Positions 9,569-18,182 of a stretch of 64,000 nt of DNA are shown here, piece after piece. The stretch comes from Planctomycetota bacterium (GTDB lineage: Bacteria; Planctomycetota; Planctomycetia; Pirellulales; Lacipirellulaceae). Position 1 is the stretch's first letter. Every line of letters begins with the position of its first letter. The notes under the pieces were generated by a model. That model ran no database searches, was not told the DNA's origin, and saw only the letters and a program-made list of their open reading frames with translations. Location of the stretch: NCBI GenBank assembly GCA_029781135.1, contig JAKOXH010000022.1, positions 62,001 to 126,000 of the forward strand. The letters run 5' to 3'. The position numbers and the translations under genes are program-made.

Positions 9569-10327
9569 CTACCGACTTGCGAAAGCCGCAGCGAGTGCAA
9601 TGGCCGCTGTTTCCACGCGGAGGATTCGCGCACCCAGCGACACTTTTCGCCAACCGGCAGCACTCGCTGCGGCCATCTCATTGTCAGTGAACCCACCCTC
9701 TGGCCCAATCGCCACGACAATCGCCACATTACGACGCAATTCCAACTCGCCAACCGGCACCCCACCCTGATGCGCAACAATCCGCTCGACTGTAACACTC
9801 GAACCGGTGACATCCCCTTGATTCTCAAATCTTAAATCTGACATCTTCGATCTAACATCTCCCCCCACCCATTCTCCCCACGCCCTCGGCTCCGCAATCC
9901 TCATCAGCCGATTCCGCCCACACTGCTTGGCCGCTTCAACAATAGCCCGCTGCAATCGCTCGGCCGCGCTTGCCGTCGGTTGCGCCACGCCGTGCTCGGT
10001 AACAAGGGGCACGAGTGTGGTAACACCCAATTCCGTCAGCTTTTCGACGAGCCATTTTTGGCGATCACCTTTCGGCAGCGCGACGCCCACGGTCAACTCA
10101 AACGGCAATTCGCGATCGACTTCATGCCGTTCAACGATTCGCACCACCGCCTCCGCCCGGCGCACGCTCTCCACAACGCCGGCGAACTCGGCACCGCTGC
10201 CGTCGAACAGCGTTATTGATGCGCCCGCCGCCGCCCGCATCACATGCAACAAGTGATGCGCCTCCGGTCCAACCAGCGTCGCGCGCTCGCCAGTAATCGA
10301 TTGTGAAGAATAGAAGCGTTCCGACAT
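9569..10327 (-). CDS. rsmE: 16S rRNA (uracil-1498-N3)-methyltransferase RsmE
   Basis: A 252-residue SPOUT-fold methylase that modifies U1498 of 16S rRNA using S-adenosylmethionine. Family motifs: N-terminal PUA-like part (HHLLHVMRAAAG), EAAKQCGRNRL, the SAM-knot IGPEGGFTDNE and LGARILRVETA. Odd: between AWGEWV and the IGPEGG motif there are about 20 extra residues (VRSKMSDLRFENQGDVTG region) compared with my memory of E. coli RsmE. Their DNA (about 9811-9865) is AT-richer than the flanks and made of imperfect direct repeats (AGATGTTAGAT, AGATGTCAGAT), unlike normal code of this gene. Confidence 0.93.
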   Translation of the reverse strand: MSERFYSSQSITGERATLVGPEAHHLLHVMRAAAGASITLFDGSGAEFAGVVESVRRAEAVVRIVERHEVDRELPFELTVGVALPKGDRQKWLVEKLTELGVTTLVPLVTEHGVAQPTASAAERLQRAIVEAAKQCGRNRLMRIAEPRAWGEWVGGDVRSKMSDLRFENQGDVTGSSVTVERIVAHQGGVPVGELELRRNVAIVVAIGPEGGFTDNEMAAASAAGWRKVSLGARILRVETAAIALAAAFASR

Positions 10328-10440
10328 AAACCATTCTCTCGCGTTTTAGCGGCGGCGACGACGCCGCTGCGGCAACCAACGCGCTCGGTACCACCAACAA
10401 CGCCCATCCGCCCGTTCGAAGTTTACCAACCTCCGGCTCT

Positions 10441-10745
10441 CAGCCGTCAGCTATCAGCTATCAGCCAAACAAGAGTCAGACCCAAGAAATGCGGCAAATC
10501 GCTCCATTCAGCATACCCGCTCAAGTGCGGCCGGCTTAAGGGCCGACGATGACGAAAGCGCGAAACTACCGACTTTGTCCGCTTGGGTGCCACTGCTGGC
10601 TTGTCCAGCAGTGCTTCGCGATTTCCACGACTACGACGACTGAATTCGGGGTGTCGTGCTCTCGCGAAACAGGGACATGCCCACGCTCGCGGTAACACGT
10701 ACGTGTTTCGCGTGAGCATGTTAGCGCGAGCGAGGGCATGCCACT
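10441..10745. repeat. Repeat cluster upstream of the ExeA-like gene
   Basis: Three elements lie in this non-coding gap. Direct repeats of CAGCTAT start near 10449. At 10585-10613, TGCCACTGCTGG...CCAGCAGTG is a hairpin of a dispersed family. At 10652-10745 a larger inverted repeat has outer arms GTGCTCTCGCG / CGCGTGAGCATG and inner ones around ACATGCCCACGCTCGC. The last repeat supplies an ATG (10738) that is probably not the real start of the next gene. Confidence 0.7.
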
Positions 10746-10773
10746 CAGAAAACAATCGCCACCGAGATCCGCC

Positions 10774-11607
10774 ATGAAAGAAAAACATTCGCTGCCGCCG
10801 CAATATTGGGGATTGGAACGCTGGCCGTTTCAGGCCGCCGCCGATACCGAACACTTCTACCCCACGCCGGCCAGCAATGAAGCGGTCGCCCGCATCGAAT
10901 ATTTGGTCGAAAGCCGCCGTCACCTCGGCGCGCTACTGGGCGAAGCGGGCGTCGGTAAGTCGCTGCTGCTGCGGCTCGTGGCCTATCAACTCACGCGCAA
11001 ACGGTGTGCGGTCGTGACCATCGACGCCAATGGCGCCACCACGCGCGAAGTCCTCTGGCAGATCGCCGTCGGCCTGCGCACCGCGCCGCGCGACGATGCC
11101 GATACCGCCTGGCTCTGGCGACAGATCACCGATCGCGTGGCCGAAAATCGTATGCAGCAGATTTCCACGGTCGTGCTCGTCGACGATGCCGGCCAGGCCG
11201 GTCCCGACCTTATGACGCAACTCGTTCGCCTCGCCCGCCTCGATACCACGCCGGCCGCACGCTGGACGATGGTTCTCGCCGCAGAACCGGCCCAGGCCAC
11301 TCGCTGGAGCCAAACGCTCAAGCACGCAGTCGACCTCCGCATCGAACTCGGCCCGTGGACCGCCGAAGATACGATCGGCTTCGTGCAAACGACGCTGGTC
11401 GACGCCGGCCGCTTCGAGCCAGTGTTCAGCGACGATGCCCTGCGCACGCTCCACGAACTTGCGGGCGGAGTGCCGCGCCAAATCGCCCGCCTCGCCGACT
11501 ACGCCCTCCTCGCCGGCGCCGCCGCCAAACTCGAAACGATCGACGCCGACCTCATCGAAGCCGCCCACGACGAAATCGCCTGGCCCGCCGTCGTGGCGTC
11601 ATATTAG
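10774..11607 (+). CDS. ExeA/MshM-like AAA ATPase
   Basis: Predicted P-loop ATPase of 277 residues. Walker A GEAGVGKS is at residues 56-63 and Walker B STVVLVDDA near 131-139. The opening YWGLERWPFQ..ADTEHFYPTPASNEAVARIEYLVE is the N-terminus of the GspA/ExeA family, whose members assist type II secretion or type IV pilus assembly at the inner membrane. It lacks the peptidoglycan-binding C-terminal domain of full ExeA. I chose the ATG at 10774 because the in-frame ATG at 10738 lies in an inverted repeat and adds residues unlike the family. Its target is unknown; the DUF1559 and Tad genes in the window are candidates only by theme. Confidence 0.82.
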   Translation: MKEKHSLPPQYWGLERWPFQAAADTEHFYPTPASNEAVARIEYLVESRRHLGALLGEAGVGKSLLLRLVAYQLTRKRCAVVTIDANGATTREVLWQIAVGLRTAPRDDADTAWLWRQITDRVAENRMQQISTVVLVDDAGQAGPDLMTQLVRLARLDTTPAARWTMVLAAEPAQATRWSQTLKHAVDLRIELGPWTAEDTIGFVQTTLVDAGRFEPVFSDDALRTLHELAGGVPRQIARLADYALLAGAAAKLETIDADLIEAAHDEIAWPAVVASY

Positions 11608-11706
11608 AAACGCTGGGTGCCATGCTCTCGCCGCAGCAGCGGCGTGAGCATGTGCTTGGGTAACGAACCATGCTTACCCGCTATCGCGGGAAAGCATGCC
11701 ACCCTT
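11608..11706. repeat. Inverted repeat GGGTGCCATGC with two inner hairpins
   Basis: Outer arms GGGTGCCATGCT and AGCATGCCACCC pair. Inside are CATGCTCTCGCC/GGCGTGAGCATG and CATGCTTACCCGC/GCGGGAAAGCATG. It fills the gap between two convergent genes and could act as a bidirectional terminator. Confidence 0.75.
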
Positions 11707-11713
11707 GGCCGTC

Positions 11714-13330
11714 CTACTGCACCTGTTCCGCCATTTGCCGCAAGTCCTTCACCTTCTCGCGCAGCACTTCGACCTGCTTTTCGAGCGCCTCGCGATCGAT
11801 GCGCACCCGCTCCAGAATCTTCCCGCTCGAGGACTGAATCGTTTCGGCCGACTTGCGGACCTCATCCAAGTTCCGCGCCCGCTTTTCAATTTCGAGAATC
11901 GCCTTGTCAATTTCCTCAAAATCGAACTGTTGGGCCGCCGATTGTTGCTCGTTGCGAAAACAAGCGGCGCGGGCATACATCAGGCCCGCTTTCAGGAACA
12001 CATCGCTGTAGATGTCTTCGACGTCCCACACGACAACACAATCGTTGCCATAGCGGGCGAATGCGTCGAGGTGGGACGGCGCGGTACGCTTCGAAAACAC
12101 GAACAGGCCCCAATCAGCCCCGCGGTTCTTACGAGCCATTTCTAGCTCTTCCCGCGCGCGAGCCAAGGTGTAACCTGCTTCCTCTTTCGCTTCGACCACA
12201 ATTTTAGCCCCTGACGCCGCGCTATCGGGACCCAGCTCGATCACGCAATCGCCGACCTTGCAGTTCCGAATCAGGCCCGTCGTATGGCCAGTCGGCGTCG
12301 CGACGTCGCCAGCCGATTGCGACTGGCGCAACACAAAATCGCACACGGCATCCTCGAATGCCAACCCGTGCCGCGTGCTGCGCTCGGCCTCCTGCCGCTG
12401 GGTGACGATCTTCGCCAGCGAAACTTTCACCTCCTCCTGAAATTTCTGGCTTTTCATTTCTGATGTCGTCAGCAGTTCCACAAGTTGGTGCTTCAGCTTG
12501 GAGAGACATGAACTTTCGCTGTCCAACGAAAACTCTTTCGTGATCGTCTCCTGGGCGTTCGTAACTTTGTTCACTAGGCGGCTGAGCGCGGAGTTCTCCT
12601 CATTGAGCGAAAACTCCTTGATAACTTCGTCGATCTTGGTTTGGAGTGCTCTGCCCACATCGCCGTGATTCGTTTTCAATTCGCCAACCAGCCGAGTAAG
12701 TGCCCCCTCTTTGTTATCGAGCGAGAATTCACTGAGTAGGTGATCGCGCTGGGTGGAGAGTTCCTTCTCTACATTTCCACGTAGTGTATTGAGTAGCCCG
12801 TCAGATTGCTTTGGGTCGAGGACGCGCATTAAGTCGCTCTCGCTGCCAACGTGGGCAGCAAGTGTGCGGGCAAAAACGGAGTCTTCGCCGTCGATGAATC
12901 CCTTGATGAGTTTCGCAAGTTCGCCGTCGTCAGCCACCAACTTCTGGACCCGCTCACAAAACCGCCCGTCCTTTGGATCAAAATACTCTTTGAGCTTAGC
13001 TTCAATTTGCGATTGAACCGCACCCTTGTGTTGCTCAAAGGTCTTCTGAAGCCCCTCGATGAGTCGGTCACCTTCGCGGCGGAACGTATCCGCACTCACC
13101 TGCCCACCGACATGCCGCAGCGCGAGCACGCCAATCTTCAGCGCCTCGATGGCATACTCGCTTCGCGATTCGCCCTCGGGGTACTCGACGAGTGCCCGAA
13201 TGATTTCCGGGTCGTCGATCAAGAGCTCCAGCGGCAACTGGATCGGCAGATCGCCGTCCGCCTGGTCCGTATCGTAACTGCCATTCGACGAATTAGATGC
13301 AACTGACGATCGCTCAACCGTGGCCGACAT
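11714..13330 (-). CDS. Coiled-coil protein with PD-(D/E)XK-like domain
   Basis: A 538-residue protein I cannot name. The start at 13330 has a good ribosome site (GGAAAGGAAACCCC before ATG). The first half is helical, with three imperfect repeats starting EFSLDNKEGALTRLV, EFSLNEENSALSRLV and EFSLDSESSCLSKLK, about 32-36 residues apart. The later part has GLAFEDAVCDFV, then DCVIELGPDS and KIVVEAKEE: the spacing of an acidic residue and ExK motif suggests a restriction-endonuclease-like fold, as in RmuC-type proteins. The C-terminus is coiled coil (ILEIEKRARNLDEVRKSAETI...). No signal peptide is seen, so it is cytoplasmic. A DNA-related role is inference from the fold guess. Confidence 0.7.
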   Translation of the reverse strand: MSATVERSSVASNSSNGSYDTDQADGDLPIQLPLELLIDDPEIIRALVEYPEGESRSEYAIEALKIGVLALRHVGGQVSADTFRREGDRLIEGLQKTFEQHKGAVQSQIEAKLKEYFDPKDGRFCERVQKLVADDGELAKLIKGFIDGEDSVFARTLAAHVGSESDLMRVLDPKQSDGLLNTLRGNVEKELSTQRDHLLSEFSLDNKEGALTRLVGELKTNHGDVGRALQTKIDEVIKEFSLNEENSALSRLVNKVTNAQETITKEFSLDSESSCLSKLKHQLVELLTTSEMKSQKFQEEVKVSLAKIVTQRQEAERSTRHGLAFEDAVCDFVLRQSQSAGDVATPTGHTTGLIRNCKVGDCVIELGPDSAASGAKIVVEAKEEAGYTLARAREELEMARKNRGADWGLFVFSKRTAPSHLDAFARYGNDCVVVWDVEDIYSDVFLKAGLMYARAACFRNEQQSAAQQFDFEEIDKAILEIEKRARNLDEVRKSAETIQSSSGKILERVRIDREALEKQVEVLREKVKDLRQMAEQVQ

Positions 13331-13430
13331 GGGGTTTCCTTTCCAAATCGGGGCATGATGCTGTACATGTGTCACTATGCCAGTTCGGCACGCCCCAAGC
13401 AAGTGTCACATGCTAGCGGCGGAATTTCAC

Positions 13431-13493
13431 CGTAGCCGAATTCGCAAGAATTCGAATTCTAGCGACCGAATTCTTGCGAATTCAGCTACGCCT
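13431..13493. repeat. Inverted repeat, TAGCCGAATTCGCAAGAATTCG family
   Basis: The arms GTAGCCGAATTCGCAAGAAT and its partner GAATTCTTGCGAATTCAGCTAC flank a short centre. Each arm is itself palindromic (GAATTC-GCAA-GAATTC). A shorter copy lies at 24763-24790. Confidence 0.8.
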
Positions 13494-13501
13494 GCGCCGG
13501 C

Positions 13502-13676
13502 CGTAGGGTGGGCACCGCCCACCATCTTCCTCAAGCGGGGCAAGCGCGGAGCGACAGGCAAGCGACCGATATTCCCAACTCCCCACTCCCAATTCCGCAT
13601 TGGTCATCTCATCCACTTCCGGCCCTCGAACCTCGACCACCCGGCCCTTCTTGGTGGGCAGTGCCCGCCCTACTGC
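13502..13676. repeat. Long-loop inverted repeat, GTAGGGTGGGC family
   Basis: Left arm GTAGGGTGGGCACCGCCCAC and right arm GGTGGGCAGTGCCCGCCCTA flank about 130 nt that contain AACTCCCCACTCCCAATTCC-like low-complexity DNA. The element sits just past the 3' end of the large orphan gene on the minus strand. Confidence 0.7.
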
Positions 13677-16600
13677 GCATCGTTCGCAATTTCACGCTGC
13701 CATTGTTCCCATGTGAGGCTGATTTGTTTGATGCGTCGCGGGGCATCGTCATCATCTTGCTGCCGGCGCCGACAGCGCACGAGCGACACCTCTTCCTCGA
13801 GCGCCGCTAGCCAATCGGGCAAATCCAACCCGGCCCCGGCCGGTTCCAAAACCAAGCTGCCGATCTCTTGTTCCAATGCCGTGATGGGCCCGCGATCCTC
13901 GGTCTCGGCAGCCGCGATCGCCGGCCCCACGAGCGCCCGCACCCGGTCAATCGCCAACGGTCGCGTGAAGCGCTCGCCCAATCGCTCCGCAATGCTCGGC
14001 AACCGCACGCCGTACTGGCCCGAAAGTTCTTCGAACCGCGCGAGGTTCGCATCGGCCGTCTCGGCCGTTCGCTCGGCGAGCGCTTGTTGCCACATCTCGG
14101 CCGCCCCCGGCCGCTCGTGCCGCACCAAAATCTCATGAGCCATCACCACCGGCCGCAAGTTCCACGCCACCCGATCGTAACCCGCGCGCAGCCGCAGGAA
14201 ATCGACGAGCGTGTACAACAGCTCGCCATGATCCGAGTGCGTCGTCGTCGTATTGTAATCACGATACTCGCGGTAGTTTTCGATGATGGCTTCGAGCGCG
14301 ATTGTGAGCCACTTCGCCGCTTCATCCCGGGTTATCTCGGTCCCCAACTCTTGAAGCAGGCGAATATCGGGCGCGTCCTCGGCCTGCTCCATATTCGAAA
14401 GCCACACACTCGCGTGCTGATGCAATATCGCCCGCAGGTTTCCCAGGTTCAAAAACTTCTGCGTGAACAGGTCGGCCCCGTAGCGATCGACAAATGCCAC
14501 GAACGCCTGCCACTCCGTCACGGCCGAAAGCCTTTCGACCACACTCAATCGCAACGTGCGGCTGTGCGACAGCCAGCGATTGAGCTGCGATTCGGTCAGA
14601 TCTTGTAGCGCTTCTACCAGCATGGCGTCCGAGGGCCGCGCGTGCGGCGTTGACTCGGGCAGCCGCTCGTTGTCCCAATTCTCGGCCGAAGCGACGAGCG
14701 CCTGCACGATGGCCTGATAACCTTCGGTAAACAGCCGGTCGTACTCGGTCACCGCACCAGGGCCAACCGGATGCTCGGCCTCCATGGATTGGGCCACATC
14801 CAAAAGTTGACACGTTTCGCGAACCAGCCCCAGCCGCGGCAACCAACTCAAGAGGTCATCGAGCAACTGTCCCAACGTTCGCGCCCGCACGATTCGCCGC
14901 GGCTTGCCACCTTTCGTGAGCGGCACGTAAAGCAGTTCCTGGGCCGTCAGCCACTCGATGAACTTCGGCCAGTGTTTGCGCACGGTCGCCGCGTCGCCCG
15001 CCAACAAGCCTCGCAGCACGCCGATGGAATTCCCATCGTCGAAGTGGCATTTGTCTTCTTCGGTCGCATCTTCGGCGCGGGTGGAAGTCGCCAGAATCAA
15101 CCGGCCTGCACTCGCCGTTTCCACGCACGTCGTGATGATTTGTTCCAGCAGCGAATCCTTAACCATCCGCTGCCGGTCGAACTCGACCATCGATTCATGC
15201 GACCCGCCGGGTGGCGAAATGGGATATTGGTGTACCGCCTCGGCTAGTTCCAGCAATTTCTCATGCCGCTCGAACGCCTGCGTGCACCAATTCTCCAGCA
15301 GTTCGCGGCGATCGGCATCGTGGGCGTCCATCTTCCAAGCGACCGCCACCTGCCGCCATAAACGCGCGTTGGTCGAAAGAAACTCTAATCGCTGGCCGAG
15401 CCGCTGGGCCTCTTCCTCCAACTCGAACTCGGTACCGCCCAGCGATTCATCGATCGTATCGGCATCGAAGCCGTCATCGGTGCTGTCGCGGTAGACCATG
15501 TCTTCGTAGGCTGCGCCGTACAACTCGTCGCGATCGTCTTCCTGCCACGATTCGCCGGCGTCGCCAACCTGTTCGCCGTCGAAATCGTCGGCCGATGTAT
15601 CGAGCCCTTCCTCCTCTTCCTCGATATCATCCTCGTCCTCGTCCGCCGCTTGGGCGGCCCGATGCGCGAGCGCGAACTCCGGCACCTGCCAATAAACGTC
15701 GGCGCTCGCTTCCAGATGCTGAATGAACTTCGCCACCAGCGGCCATTGATCGGTGCCGCTCGCGTTCTCGTATTCCTCCACCGTCCGCAGCCACCGCAGT
15801 GCGAGCGGATGGAACGACGCGTCCCCATCGGCCAGCGGCGTGTACTCCACCTGGCTCACCCATTGCAGCATGAGCGCCATCGAAGCCACGCGGTCGCCGC
15901 GCTCCAGCAGCGCTTCCACCACGAGCTGAAACGCCTTCGGCGAATCGAATTGATCGACGAACATCCGCCAGAACTTCACATCCCCCGCGGCCGCCCCCGC
16001 CTTGTGCCAGGCCGAAAGCGCCCCAGCCACCAGGTTGCTGGAGATTTCGATTTCTTTTCCCACCAGCCGCTTCACGCCGCCAACGGTCGCGGTCGCATAC
16101 TTATCCCACCAAGCCGCCATGCGGCTTAGCGCGGTACTGAAAATTGCTTCATGCCGTTCATCATCGAGTGCCGCTGCTTCGGTCCAGGCACGGGCACACA
16201 GATCGAGGATTTGTTCCATCAAATCGATGAGGTCATCGACCCGAAAATCGTGGACTGTGTTTTCGAGGGCGGGAAACAAACTAAAATTGCCACCAAAGCC
16301 CAAAATATTCCACGGGTCCACCAAGGCGCCGCATTCGATGCCGCGCTCGAGCAAGTTTTCGATTTCCGGTAAGTGCTGGGCCACCGCCTCGAGTTGATGC
16401 GAATCGATCGCCTGATGACCGGCCGTCAGCAAACAATAAATCTTGCACAGCATCCGGGCCGACGTAATCCGCACGCCATTTGCTTCGGCCGAAGCCATGT
16501 TCGGATAGCCCATCCGTGCGTACAGCTGCGCCAAGTGCACCCGCTGCATTTGCACGGCCCGCCGGCGCGCCAATTCGTGGTTAAGATGCTGCCGCGCCCC

Positions 16601-17710
16601 GCCAAACGGCTGCCGCGTCCGCAGCGCCTCCGCCCGCAGCCGCTCGCCATGCGATCCTTTCGTGTGCTTGAGCAAATCCTCGTAGAAATGATCGCGATAC
16701 GCCGCGATTTGCGGCAAGAGCGTCGACAAGGTCACGTCCGAGTTATGGCAGCCCGGCCCATTGCCCGTCGTTCCCGAGGCCATGAGAATCGTGCCCGCGA
16801 GCACCGCCGCCGCCTCGAATAACAACTCCTCGCGCGTGGAGGCCGCTTTCACTTCCTTCCCATTCGAGCCGTTCGCGGTGCTAGTCACGCGCGAAAGCAG
16901 CGAATCGAGCGTGATTTGTTGCAGCACAAACCGCCGGTAGAAACCGCGATTATCGACATGATTGACGTCCCACTGGCCGAAATGGTGATTCGGCCGCTTG
17001 CTCGCCGGATGATCGAAATCGTACGTTCGCGGATCAAGTGCTAACTCCTCCACCAACTTAGGATCGAACCACGCCTGGTGCAAAATGTCGGGGTCCGTTT
17101 CCACCAGAATCGCCAACGCCAGCTCGATCAGCTCCTGATAAATGCCCGGTGCGACGCCAACATCATGAATGTACAGCGGAATCGGCCGCACGCGCTCATG
17201 GGTATACGGCTCCATGTGACGATCCGATTCAATCACCGCCACCGGCCGATAGCCCACGTAATCATTGAGCGACTCAAGCGCATGCTCCACGATGCGTTTC
17301 GTTTCCGACCACGGCGGCCCTTGCGACAGAATGACTTCGAACGCCCGACCCAAGAACAATGGCCGCCATAACTCGCGCTCCGATTGGTGCCATAACAAGT
17401 CGCGATGGAACGCCCGATACGCAGGCAACAAGTGCTCCCGCAAAAGGTTGATTGCGACCCGTGCCTGGGTCACATCGCCGTACGTGGCCGCTTTGGCGGA
17501 AGGCTCCGTAATTTGCTTTTCGAGCCAGTCGCATAAAACGGCGTGCGGTTGCGCGTCTGCCTTACAAGAACGCTCGATCTGTGCAAACAAACTGTTGACC
17601 GTCCGCAGGAACTTCGGCTCCGATGCACCACTCGAAAAATTCAAATACCCTACCGCTTCATCCAGCAGCGCACGCGCGTTGTCGTCGGGTTGTGGATGTG
17701 GCGTGGTCAT
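13670..17710 (-). CDS. Large protein of unknown function (1,346 residues)
   Basis: I do not recognise a family. It is soluble-looking, with no signal peptide or membrane helix, rich in Leu/Ala helices, Trp and His, and looks like an all-helical repeat or scaffold protein. A very acidic stretch around residues 685-735 (DEDEDDIEEEEEGLDTSADD) divides two helical halves. There is no recognisable catalytic motif. Codon use is the same as in neighbours and the frame is uninterrupted over 4 kb, so it is under selection. It is divergent from the beta-propeller gene at 18183. It could be a clade-restricted planctomycete protein. Confidence 0.75.
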   Translation of the reverse strand: MTTPHPQPDDNARALLDEAVGYLNFSSGASEPKFLRTVNSLFAQIERSCKADAQPHAVLCDWLEKQITEPSAKAATYGDVTQARVAINLLREHLLPAYRAFHRDLLWHQSERELWRPLFLGRAFEVILSQGPPWSETKRIVEHALESLNDYVGYRPVAVIESDRHMEPYTHERVRPIPLYIHDVGVAPGIYQELIELALAILVETDPDILHQAWFDPKLVEELALDPRTYDFDHPASKRPNHHFGQWDVNHVDNRGFYRRFVLQQITLDSLLSRVTSTANGSNGKEVKAASTREELLFEAAAVLAGTILMASGTTGNGPGCHNSDVTLSTLLPQIAAYRDHFYEDLLKHTKGSHGERLRAEALRTRQPFGGARQHLNHELARRRAVQMQRVHLAQLYARMGYPNMASAEANGVRITSARMLCKIYCLLTAGHQAIDSHQLEAVAQHLPEIENLLERGIECGALVDPWNILGFGGNFSLFPALENTVHDFRVDDLIDLMEQILDLCARAWTEAAALDDERHEAIFSTALSRMAAWWDKYATATVGGVKRLVGKEIEISSNLVAGALSAWHKAGAAAGDVKFWRMFVDQFDSPKAFQLVVEALLERGDRVASMALMLQWVSQVEYTPLADGDASFHPLALRWLRTVEEYENASGTDQWPLVAKFIQHLEASADVYWQVPEFALAHRAAQAADEDEDDIEEEEEGLDTSADDFDGEQVGDAGESWQEDDRDELYGAAYEDMVYRDSTDDGFDADTIDESLGGTEFELEEEAQRLGQRLEFLSTNARLWRQVAVAWKMDAHDADRRELLENWCTQAFERHEKLLELAEAVHQYPISPPGGSHESMVEFDRQRMVKDSLLEQIITTCVETASAGRLILATSTRAEDATEEDKCHFDDGNSIGVLRGLLAGDAATVRKHWPKFIEWLTAQELLYVPLTKGGKPRRIVRARTLGQLLDDLLSWLPRLGLVRETCQLLDVAQSMEAEHPVGPGAVTEYDRLFTEGYQAIVQALVASAENWDNERLPESTPHARPSDAMLVEALQDLTESQLNRWLSHSRTLRLSVVERLSAVTEWQAFVAFVDRYGADLFTQKFLNLGNLRAILHQHASVWLSNMEQAEDAPDIRLLQELGTEITRDEAAKWLTIALEAIIENYREYRDYNTTTTHSDHGELLYTLVDFLRLRAGYDRVAWNLRPVVMAHEILVRHERPGAAEMWQQALAERTAETADANLARFEELSGQYGVRLPSIAERLGERFTRPLAIDRVRALVGPAIAAAETEDRGPITALEQEIGSLVLEPAGAGLDLPDWLAALEEEVSLVRCRRRQQDDDDAPRRIKQISLTWEQWQREIANDAQ

Positions 17711-18182
17711 CGCAAAGGAGTTGGCTAAGAATTGGCATCAGCCAATTTGGCGGCGAGTCGCACCCGGTTCTCGGCGTGCCGCGGCAGCACGTCTGGCCCC
17801 AAAGGACGTGGTCATGCGATGACGCTGCCAATGCTCGACACGGCGTCGACATTCCAACGCCGCGGCTGGCGCCACGACCACCCCCGGATACCGGCAAGGT
17901 GGTAGAATCCCTACAACACGCTGCCAGTGGATCGTTGTCATCGCGGAAACATCCCGCCATTTTGCACGGCGTGTTTCCCCTGTGTAATGTAAAGGATGGA
18001 GAACTCGATGGTCTATGGGGTGGGTTTGAGCGGCCAAAATACGGCCCGGTCCGCTCTTTTCGCAGGCTGCATCGGCAATCACCGGTGAACTCTCGGAATC
18101 GATTGCCCTCGTCGCCGGCCTGAGGTCTCAATCAACCTCGTCCATCGATGTACCTCCAAGCAAGAAGTCCGGCGTACTCTTA
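17711..18182. other. Divergent promoter region without a gene
   Basis: This 470-nt gap separates two divergently read genes, so it should hold both promoters. Open frames on both strands exist but overlap each other and have no family resemblance. I see no clear boxes and none of the dispersed repeats here, unusual for a gap of this size in the window. Confidence 0.45.

Noticed and set aside
17658-18131. Frames on both strands in the propeller/orphan divergent gap
   Set aside because: They overlap mutually and the region should hold two promoters; no family resemblance.
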